Assembly (NCBI RefSeq): GCF_000224145.3
Contig: NC_020167.2
Location: 3,416,977 to 3,480,976, forward strand
Length of the DNA: 64,000 nucleotides
DNA from: Ciona intestinalis
Lineage: Eukaryota > Chordata > Ascidiacea > Phlebobranchia > Cionidae
Reading direction: 5' to 3'
The notes below the pieces were generated by a model. That model was not told the origin of the DNA. It ran no database searches and was given only the letters and a program-made list of their open reading frames with translations. Of this stretch, positions 44,575-56,500 are shown in pieces. The position numbers and the translations under genes were made by a program. Each line of letters starts with the position of its first letter. Positions within the stretch are counted from its first letter, which is position 1.

Positions 44575-47500
44575 ATGGGTCATGTTCTGAAATATGCTGA
44601 AATCAAAGCACCCAATCATAAACTCGCATTGACATATTGGCTGTTGGGGGTTGTTGTGTTATTTCAACACACCATTCAGTGCCAAGCACAGGAATCTGTT
44701 GTCCTGAATTTCACTGTATTGGAAAATGCAACTGTGGGTACTGAAGTGGGTAGACTTGCAGCAATTGAGCAAAGTGGATATTACATTACTTCGGAAGAAA
44801 GCAATCCTTTTATAGTGTATTTTGACCGGGTTGTTGTGGAAAATCAAGGAATTATTCGAACGATAAAAGAGCTTGACCATGAAACTCACAGCTCATTTGA
44901 TGTTGCAATCTATGACAGCATTGCAAATCAGTATTTTGAGGTATGCTGGTTTGTTTATTATGTGCATTTGGAGTAAATGACTTTTGGAACCTAAATTACA
45001 ATAATACATCTTTGTTTCAGGTACAAATTCTTGTGACGGATGTAAATGACCATGCGCCAACATTTAATCAGGGAGAGCTGAGTCTTATTATATCTGAAGC
45101 TAGTCAAGTTGGTGCCAAGTACAATTTGGGAACTGCAACTGACCCGGACTCGGACCCATACAATGTGCAGGGATATAAACTCTTGTCAGGGGTGCAGGAC
45201 CAAGCATTTCGGTTAAACAATCGACATATAAACGGACAGGTGTATGTGGATTTAATTGTCAATCGGACGTTAAACAGAGAACATGTGTCAAATTACTCAT
45301 TTACTGTTGAGGCCTTTGATGGTGATGTACCGCCCAGAACTGGAACTCTGCAGGTTCATATCAGTATCTCTGATGTAAATGACAATCCTCCTATATTTGA
45401 CTTGAGTCGATATACAGTAATGTTGAAGGAGAATGCAGCAGTTGGTACAGATGTGATTACCCTTAATGCTACAGATGAGGACACAGGGTTAAACGCTTTG
45501 ATCACATACCGCATTGACCGAACCCAGAGTGATCCAAATGCAGTATTTGAGATCGAGAGTGAAAATGGGCGGATCTACCTCAACAAACAGCTTGATTTTG
45601 AGCAAAAAGTTCTTCATAAGTTGGTAGTGGAAGCTGTGGATAATGGTTCGCAACCCCAAGTTGGCTCCACAGTTGTCATTGTTGAAATTGGTGATGTAAA
45701 TGACAACAAACCACAAATTAATGTCATTTTTCTCGATGCTGGGGAAGCAAAGGTAAGTCTAAATGTAAAGGATTGAAACTTGTTATATTTTTATTGGCAC
45801 TTTTGGTGAATAAGGTTTTATTAACTGCTGCTGCATCAAGACTCTATCTTGATTCTCATGATTAATGTATTTGTGTGGTTAAGTTATTGACTTTATAATT
45901 TAAGTTCTTATTGACACACTTCACTCTGGTGATTGATTACTTCCTCATTTTAAGTTGGGGCATACAAATCGTATTTTGGATCGTTTAAAAACTGATATTT
46001 TAACTCAGGTGTCAGAGGGAGCACAGCCGGGTGATTACATAGCCAGGGTGTCCGTCTCAGATCCGGACCTCGGTGAATTGAGCCACGTTAATGTCACTCT
46101 GGACGGTGGAAATGGAAGGTAAAAGAATAATTGATTTGTAAAGCATACGGCTGGAATAGAGATCTGTTTAATCTTAAGTACGTTTGCAAAAGGGATCTCT
46201 TCATTTGCTATTGTTGGTATAAGCAGTTCTTAACAGTTATAACAAAGAATAAAGTGTAATAACTTGAACGATTTCAAGTACCCCTCATTGGTGAACTCAT
46301 CTAAGAATGAATTATATTTTCTATAGGTTTGGGCTGCAGATGGAAAACAGTGTGATATATCTGGTTTGCGTGAAAGAGCGATTAGACAGAGAAACTCAAT
46401 CATCGTATCATATTACGTTGACTGCCGTCGATTTTGGCAGGTAAGTCGGGAACCCGTAAAACTTATTACCAAGTGTCAAAAATCGCAAAACCTAACACCC
46501 TATACCATATACCCCACGCAAAAAAAACTAGCAAACACTATAGTTAACACTAGACCGACAAGTACTTTCTCAACGCTGTTCCCCACATACAGCGCTGAAA
46601 CCCTTATATCGCTGCTTTATGCACGGGAAAATTGAAAGTAATGTCATTATATTTGTCACAGCCCTCCCCAATCGACGTCTACATCGTTCACGTTGACAGT
46701 TGAAGATGTAAACGACAATCCACCTAAGTTTGCAAGTGATCTGGTAGAGGTCGAACTTTCGCAAAATTCTTTCCTTGGTAAGACACTCGGCGTATTACTT
46801 GTTCGTCATTTCAAGCAGGACAATTTACAACCCCATTATTTAATATGTCATTCATATCGGAAATAACGGATTACAATATTACTTTAAAAATGCTGTTCAA
46901 ATATTGTTTACCGGTTTTTCTATTTTAATATGATGCAGAAATTAAACATTAGTTTTTTTTTCTTCACAGTGATTTGTACAAATAGTACAAGGTTGGGAAC
47001 TTTTTTACCAGTATTATACTACCCGATTTCTAATCCTCTATATTCCCAGGCACTTTCGTTACACAAGTGTCAACCACGGACGCCGACATAGGCGTGAACG
47101 CGGAAGTGACGTACCGCTTGGATGATTCGCCACAAAGTGCTTGGTTAGATATTAATCCCGACTCAGGGCTGATCACAACATCGTAAGTGGATTTCGTTTT
47201 ATTCCGCCATGATTCGATTTCAAATTTAATTTCAGTGTCGTCCCGTTTTTGTTTGAAGTGTTTATTGAACGGAGATTGATAACGAATAGCTCAGTCTACC
47301 TTTATATAGCTTAGCGGTTTTGCAATTTTCCGCTGTGCATATACTGTATGTCATATTTCAACATGAATCGTTTTTTTGTTTCAATTGAATATAAATCGTT
47401 ATAAGTCATTCGAATTTTTCTAAATTTGTTCGAACGCGAACTGTCCTAAAATATATTATATATATATATTAAAGTTATTATAATGGAAGTTTATTGCGCG

Positions 47501-50500
47501 CCTTATCATTATTGTTCCCATGCACCCACACTTACGCCGCACGACCCGAAGCCTTTGCTACATTCAAAGTCAAAACCCCGAGACGGGAAAGCGCGAGCGA
47601 GTAAATATCAAACAAATACCTCGATCGGAACCAGCGCGCTAGCATTAATTAGTTCCGGGCCTTTGTCCTCGCTCGCTTATCCGCCGCCTACGATCGCTCT
47701 TGTGCGTCGGGGAAATTGACACTGCCTAAGTCCGCTTGAAAGGACGGCTTTGTCGCATTTCGAGTCATCGAAATAGAAAGTTGTAATTTCGAGTTACCCG
47801 CGAACACCACCATTGACGCATGCCCTGTAATTGCTGTTGTTGGGAAATTATTTCGTTTTGTTAACTATTCAATCGTGTTAGCTCCACAACTGTGATTATG
47901 TATAAGCAGGAATAATTAAATATCCTAATCCTAAGCTTAAAATTCAAACCCAATAAAAATTTGTCATGTACATAAATGAGATTTTAAAATTCCCGCCAAA
48001 ATACGGCTATAATTTCACTACGAAATCTAATCACATTATGTTTCGCAGGCGAAGCTTGGACAGTGTCAGTGGATCTAGCTTTACAGTGTTGGTTTGGGCA
48101 ACGGATAAAGGAACCCCCGCTTTGTCCTCCAACACAACCCTCATGCTTCGAATCAGCGACGCAGTGGATAGCCCGCCAAGATTCGACGTTTCTTCTTACA
48201 CAGCATCAATATCGGAAGCCTTTGATGTCGGACGCTGCTTTTTAAAGGTAGTTTCTAGATCCTTTGTTAGTAACTGACCCGCTGGTAAAGCAAGATATTG
48301 TTAAAGTAAGATATAGTTAACCCATATAGCTCAATTACTGCAACAATTTACACCGTGTAGGCCTACCGTCTGCTAAGGGTGTATAGCATTAACGTTTATA
48401 TTTTGATACCTTGTTGAAGGTAGCACTTCAATATCACGTCATAGCTTCGTTTTAAGCCAGTACACCTGTGTAGTCGGTCATGTTATCATCATACTATAGT
48501 TATTTCTTCATCCATACATTATATACCAAACTACGCTGATTCATGTGGGCGCATGAGCTTATATGTTATTTGGCTTGGGCGAACCTAGGTTCACCTTAAA
48601 CCTTTTCCCCCAGCAAGGCTGTAAACCCCGCTTATTTAATAGTTCGGTGTTTTTTTTCTCGATTTCTACATTTTACCACTTTTTAAACGAAGCATGCAAT
48701 CCAATGTGACCCTTAGCGGTGTATTTTGCACGTTTTTAGCTACTGATAGAAAGTATTCACATATAAGCATCCTATATACCAGCCGCGATATACTCCAGGC
48801 GCTATAGNNNNNNNNNNNNNNNNNNNNNNNNNNNNNNNNNNNNNNNNNNNNNNNNNNNNNNNNNNNNNNNNNNNNNNNNNNNNNNNNNNNNNNNNNNNNN
48901 NNNNNNNNNNNNNNNNNNNNNNNNNNNNNNNNNNNNNNNNNNNNNNNNNNNNNNNNNNNNNNNNNNNNNNNNNNNNNNNNNNNNNNNNNNNNNNNNNNNN
49001 NNNNNNNNNNNNNNNNNNNNNNNNNNNNNNNNNNNNNNNNNNNNNNNNNNNNNNNNNNNNNNNNNNNNNNNNNNNNNNNNNNNNNNNNNNNNNNNNNNNN
49101 NNNNNNNNNNNNNNNNNNNNNNNNNNNNNNNNNNNNNNNNNNNNNNNNNNNNNNNNNNNNNNNNNNNNNNNNNNNNNNNNNNNNNNNNNNNNNNNNNNNN
49201 NNNNNNNNNNNNNNNNNNNNNNNNNNNNNNNNNNNNNNNNNNNNNNNNNNNNNNNNNNNNNNNNNNNNNNNNNNNNNNNNNNNNNNNNNNNNNNNNNNNN
49301 NNNNNNNTTCTTACACAGCATCAATATCGGAAGCCTTTGATGTCGGACGCTGCTTTTTAAAGGTAGTTTCTAGACCCTTTGTTAATAACTGACCCGCTGG
49401 TAAAGCAAGATATTGTTAAAGTAAGATATAGTTAACCCATATAGCTCAATTACTGCAACAATTTACACCGTGTAGGCCTACCGTCTGCTAAGGGTGTATA
49501 GCATTAACGTTTATATTTTGATACCTTGTTGAAGGTAGCACTTCAATATCACGTCATAGCTTCGTTTTAAGCCAGTACACCTGTGTAGTCGGTCATGTTA
49601 TCATCATACTATAGTTATTTCTTCATCCATACATTATATACCAAACTACGCTGATTCATGTGGGCGCATGAGCTTATATGTTATTTGGCTTGGGCGAACC
49701 TAGGTTCACCTTAAACCTTTTCCCCTGTAAACCCCGCTTATTTAATAGTTCGGTGTTTTTTTTCTCGATTTCTACATTTTACCACTTTTTAAATGAAGCA
49801 TGCAATGCAATGTGACCCTTAGCGGTGTATTTTGCACGTTTTTAGCTACTGATAGAAAGTATTCACATATAAGCATCCTATATACCAGCCGCGATATACT
49901 CCAGGCGCTATAGCAAAGACGTTAGCGAGATAAACTAAAGAAACCACCTCTATATATTAATATAAGCAATGAAAAGTTCGCCTAAATTGGAGACGCATCG
50001 TTTCGGTATGGAAATGTTAAAATTGTTTTCGGTTGACAAAGCGGATTTTAAATTGAATCCTGAGTTTGTTTTTAATGCAAATGGTGTATCAATGTTAAAG
50101 TTATGACAAGCGCAGGTGTGCTGCTCTCAATAAGCACTTGTACTGTGTGGTCGCATATGGCGTTGAACTCACTATAGACGCTATTGTTCGTTTGAAGGTC
50201 ATGGATAAATCGAAATAACTCTGTCGCGTATGATGTGTATACTTGGCCTTTATGTAAGTTCAGATACAAAATTTACATGTTCTACAGTTGGCATTTTTAT
50301 AACCGTACATTCTCACTGTCAAACTAGATAAAGTTAGCCTTTTTAAAATGGCTTAAGTCAACCATTTGATCAATAGAATATTAAGTGAAACAAATAGTCT
50401 AAAGGTATCTCCCTCGCCGCTCTCAGTATTCGCGATCCACGCTGTTTGAGTGACTGTTCATAATAGCGGGGACAGTTTCATGACAGACGGTCGTCTCTTA

Positions 50501-53500
50501 TTTCACCGCTACCCCCAAACAAAGCAAAATGTCTCAAACTTTAAATACGCAGTTGTTTTTGGCCGACTGTTCCCTGAACCGACCCCACGTTCATTGCGAT
50601 CTGACGAGCCGTCAAAGGGTTTCCAATTAAACCAAGACGTCGCCTGTTTCGTCGGAGCGCCCATTTTAATTCAGCGACCGCATGATTTATAGCCGGGTAA
50701 TTCGTGTTAGTTTAAAGCGGGCTGCGCTGTTTGCACAGAACCACAACGAGGCTTTGGCAAATAGTTGAACACACAAGACACCGGCCGCTCACGATTCGTC
50801 ACCACGTATAACCCTTTGTCCATGGAACCTGTTATTGGACCGAATAGAATGTTTTTTATTCTTTTTAGAACCGATATCCCGTTATTCAGATCTAAATCAC
50901 CAACGAAAGTATTTATAGATGCCGTGTACCCTCGTGATCGTGTTTAATTTTAGTTTTGATTTAAAACATCTATATCATTTATCCTGAAGCAAGCTTTTTT
51001 CATGTATAGCGCATTTAAAATTATTCATACTGTTCAATGTGGCGGTGGCCACTGTGGTAAAAAATTTCACATTTTAACCAAGGTTTAACCCTTCTCAATA
51101 CGCCACACAATAGACAACGTTGTAAATTGTGGTTCCTATACCCCATAACTCGCCCCTTCCCGTGGGTTTGAAATATGAGTTTCATCTAATACATGCGATG
51201 CCACAGGTGCAACCACCGACGCCCCCCACCCAACTAACCCCTTGTAGTTGTAACCTTGAGGGATTATCCTAACCGTGAGAGCACTGTTGCTTAACTCTCG
51301 CTTTGGTAAATAATTTAAGCCATTTCGCTTGAACGGCTTTGAAATATAAAATGTTTTTTTTTTATGTTCCACAAAGTTTCACCAAGCAAAGGGTGTAAAA
51401 TTTTTTCCGCGTTTTTTTTTATCTCACAGTGGGGTATATCAGCCATTTTTGCCCAACATTTAACCCGTCGGTTCCTGGTATCTTTCTCCGTGTGTGGCTG
51501 CTGGCGCTTCCAAAAATCCCAAAACATTCGCTTGGGGATTGGGTTTGAAAAACATGTCTCAAACTGGATTACATTGTTTAGGGATTAACACGTCACTAAT
51601 CGACGTGCATTGTAAACAAACTGGGGCGATTCGATTCTCCGCGTCAGCCCGACTCGATCAATACAGTGTATTTAAAACGCGTAACAGAAACTGGAGGTTA
51701 CTATAAGGAATTGGCTGAATTGTGACGATTTTTTTTAAATCTGGCAAGCTGCTTGGCTTTTAAAGCTTTAACCCCAATGTACACGGTATATAAACTGTTC
51801 AGGAATATTTTAAACTCTAGTGCCTTAATGTTCGTTGAAAGTGGATGAATTGGAATGTGTGGTATATACTTCCCCACGTATAAAGGTTGTAAGATTTACT
51901 GCAACACATTCCCCAACACCCAGTGTTGCTTTTCACGCTGTCTTAATTCAGAGTCGAAGTCGACTCCCCTGCTCGCTGTTTTCAGTTGCACTTGACCCAG
52001 CATGACCCTCTTTGTTCTTCCTTGACGTGTATCACGTATATACACATACATCCAGCGCTGTACACTTGCGAACCTACGCGTGTTTAAGTCGTAGAAATCT
52101 CTACGCTGAGAATTGCCAGCGTCTATACGAACTCCAGCGGCGACGGATCGGATTTCGCATCTCGGAAACTCATATTTTCGGTTTCCCATGTTCATTTACA
52201 GTTACGACTTTACTTTCTGCGGGTCACGGCGAAATCCGTCCACGACGGCAGCACAACATAAAAATTGACGCCATCTTGTCACGCGATGCAGATCTCGTGT
52301 GACAATTTTGTTTTACAAGTTGTTTATGTTGTAATTGTCAGTTTTGGAGCTACGTTTGCAGCAGCCGCCTCTTTCATATCAACAACTCCTCTGATGTGTT
52401 TATTAATCGCTGTTCTGTAAATAAACGTCCGCGATTGCTCTGTATACGAATGTCAATCCCTTTTCTTAAGAGGTTGGCCAACCGTTGCGGTTGTAGCGGC
52501 GCGCCGGTCGATTCCGTCCCTGTGGATTTCGGTCAGGACCTTGTCTATTGGGCCGAATACGCGACCCCAATCAGAGAAACGCCATGCTACTGTTCCATTA
52601 ATCCTGTGATCAATTGCGCGAAGCCGTTCCGATCCCGCGCGATTAATGAAGTGAATGGCATTCGATTGAGAACTTTTTAAATGCTTCGATCAATAGCGGG
52701 GTTCGCCGTTATATATTGCCGCTCAGTATCCAGGGGTGACTTCATCGACTTTAAAGCGACAAAGCTACGATCGATGGGCGATGGCGATTTGATAAGTTAA
52801 TTTCCTTTTCTCGATTCAATTTGATTATTTCTCTGGAACGCTGACAACAATTTTTATTCTTATATCATCCACGTTAGAAAATTTGCAATTAAGATTTTTC
52901 TATACAAGTATAGGAGCAGTTATACACACCAAGATTAGCGAAGATATTAGTCTTTCACAGAACTCTAATCTTTAAACTGCATCACAAGCAAGCTTGCCAA
53001 ACATAATCGTTTAAATTTTCCGCCCACTTTTGTCTTATATAACTAACATATCAGCCTATAACACACAATGGTTAGATACGGACCGTGCAACATACGGTTT
53101 TACGTAAGTGTGGTGTGATTATTTAAAATTATTTACCACAATAAGTAAAGTTAAAATAACTTATTACTGGAACAGTATTTGTTTTAAATTACTCCGTTTT
53201 CGTTCAGTGTATTTAATTCGGTAAACGACAAATAAAATTAAACGCGGTATACTAACTAAAATCCTAAAAGGTTGCCGTGAAACATTTTAATGAAATAAAA
53301 GCTCAGGATTTATACCATCACATGTAACCTGTTGGTCAAATATAAACTATATTGAATAATTTGGACACACATAGGATGCGATACCACATCTGTTTGGTGA
53401 GTTTTTAAGTTTCAAAATAAAAAAATCATTGTGTTAGTTACACATCGCGTTAGATATGGTGACCAAAGTAGGATTTGAGGTCTGTACCCTTTATTCAATG

Positions 53501-56500
53501 GAACGCACACTTTTGTTATTTACTGTACCTCACTCATGAGGCATCCGCAGTTGTTAGTTTTTTCAGTTTACTTAACCTCGCTGCTATACACACCTCTCTC
53601 GGTGTATTTGCGCGACGGTCAAATACACAGTGGCGTATCGTTGCCATTACATCACAACAATAAACCACTCATAATTGAAAAATGTTTTCATAGCTCCTTC
53701 TATTATTCGACAGCCCTTCCACTTATAGAGCACGGAATTAATGTAACAGCCGAAAATCGTTCGATGCCAGACACGCGTTTTCCATTTCGCCCGCTTCTAA
53801 ATCGGAGGTGTGTGTACTTTTGTAGTGAGTGGTTTTGGATCGGAACTCTCGTATTTCAAAGCACTTGATCGTAAGCATGTCCAGTTCCGTGTCGTTTTTC
53901 GCGGCACACAAAGCCGCGGGATTAGGCAGTGAAAACTTCCACGGAATTCCACTTACGAGCTTTTATCCATCATTCTAATAATGCGGATTCCTTTTTGCCT
54001 TTGATCTCACGATATGTTGACGAATTTGTTTGAGAGAATCGATTCGACCTTATGCTGACGCGACCCAAATCTCATTCCCGTCGTTTTATGTCATTTTGTC
54101 AATGGCGATTTTCTAAAGCGACGGTAATCGTTGCCCTGATCGCTTCAAGGGCGATTTGAATTGCATCTGTGTTACGGTGTACGTTACGAATTACCAGTGA
54201 CCCGTTTGTGCCGCAAAATTGCCGCCCGCACAAATTCAAAGACACCAAGACCATAATGACGATGTAAAGTTGGAGACCTTTTACGTTGGTGCAAATTACT
54301 GGCAACAACCGCCTATTCCCGTGTAGTGTAAATTGCTGGATATCTCGTATCATCTTTCATCTGGTGGTTTCTTACCTTTCGCCGTTTTGTCAGTCTACCA
54401 TTATGTCACGGTCACTTTCAACGACTTGCGCGAGACAATCGTAAAACAAGCGGCGATTTCTCGTACTGGGTAGCATGTCGCCTGAAATTGCGGCTTAAAA
54501 TAGCAAATAGTTTGATTGTGATGTATAACCTGTTAAGTTGCGAAGATGTTTCTCTTAAAATTGTTCATGTTTTGTTTAGATAAATCACAGCCTCCCACAT
54601 GTAACGATTTGCAGCCTACATTTTTGCTGCTACTTGAGATAAACGACCTTTCGGTTTTTCTCGCACCGAGTCATTCCTGCACCTATGAAATTATAAGGTC
54701 ATGGTTTCTCCGTCAAAGTTCTCTATGGGGAGTTGTGGCTTTACATGTGGTTAATGTTTATATCTTGGCCTGGAGCGTGGGCATCCCGGCCAATGTACGC
54801 AAATAGCTCGTAAATGCGATTCCTAATTCGACGCAATTGCTTGGCGCCGTGCGTTAATCCGAAACACGGAATTTCACTTTGCTTCGACATTTACGTCGCC
54901 CGTGAATTCTATCTAGCTCGCTGACGTCATACACACAATGATCTTCAAGTACCCGATGGCGGGATGACGTATTATGAAAAGTACACGACTCGATATTGTA
55001 GCAGAGGGATTAGACATCTGTTTATGTGCGTTTCCATCCAATTGGAGAACCGGCGACGGCTAAAACCATTCTCAAACACTCAGCCGCGGTCGTTCTAGGC
55101 CCTCGGTCGCCACAAATTAGCAACATAGTAACAAGTCGTTTCACATGGACGTTTCGTGACTTCGCGTGTAAACCGAAACATTTTGCTTTTCCGTGGCCGC
55201 AACTTCACCCGTCTAAACCAATGTAAATACCATTTTAATCACGCATGATCGGACATCCCTTTATAATTACCGACACGGGTTCCACTTAGCGTCGAACTGT
55301 TGACCGTGTAATACAGAAGCCATGCAGCGACTCGCCCGCACTTTCCACAAAAACTTTTCAGGGATTTCGAATTGTTCATATTTCTTTGAAAATACGCCTA
55401 CAGTGTTTTTGCTCTTTTCCATCACCGGCCTCCCCGAAAAAAAGATGATTTTTATTGTTTCGGTCAACGGCCCTCAAGTGCCGCTCGCGTTATGACTAAG
55501 TTACGATAGGCTGCCTTTGAACAAACACCCTTCTTACTGCTGAAGACCGATCTCCAGCGCTCAGTTTAAAAAGCCCATACCGCGGTAGCTCATAACCGTC
55601 TCCGCTGGGCCTTTACTTGCGCTCGAAAACAATTCCCACTCACGGGGGTCCTACACTGCGATTGGAGAGTCCTCGAAAAAGCATTTTCCGCCCAAGCGTC
55701 ACACAACACTGACTCTAGGCGAGCCTGCTTTACATTTTATTGGCCCTGCCAGTTATTTTTATTTAAATCTCACATTATCGGTACGTCTTCTTTAAAAAAG
55801 ACAAAAAATAACGCAAGGTTAAACATTATCGGTACGTCTTGGTTAGAGGTATACATTGTTTCCCAAGCTTGGTTAGAGGTATATATTGTTTCCCAAGCTC
55901 TCCCGTAAAAGTTATGATATATGAATTCCCCAATAACATGTACAACGTTCCCAAGAAACAAAAAACAGCTTTATGCTAAATGTACAATGTTTTCCTTCGC
56001 CACAAAACTTCTTCTGGTTCAATGAATTGCGTCTCAACCCTGTTAAACAAATGTGTACACACTTGTGTCGATATATTGACCATTTACATAGCAACGTGGT
56101 TCTTCCACAAAGAACTTAACATACATGGCTGACATTTAATTAGCGGCGCACCCCACCAATTGAAAGGGAACCTTTTATAAAATGTAATCCGATTGGGAAA
56201 AACGAATCAATTGCCAAACAACGATTCATAACACGTTGAATCGTCGCGTTACCACTCGTTAAACAAATCCCATAGCTCAATAGGATCAAACAACGTTTTG
56301 GAAAAGAATTTAACTCAGCTATTGATCTACGGCAGCTTCCGTTGTCTTCGTACTCGCCGTGTAATTTAAGCCAGGATTTTGTATTGGAAATATCCACGGC
56401 CCGCATACTTTCGCTACCTCGTTTCACTTTTACTGTTTCGCCAACACCGTCGTTCACTGACTCGCCACGGTTGGTATTTATAGTGATACATGAATCACAT

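Noticed and set aside
47483-47719. 78-residue open frame in cadherin intron 6
   Set aside because: No homology recognised and no splice context; high CpG makes stop codons rarer.
54546-54806. Open frame with an EINDL string resembling a cadherin linker
   Set aside because: The surrounding residues do not fit a cadherin repeat and the sites do not join the exon phases.
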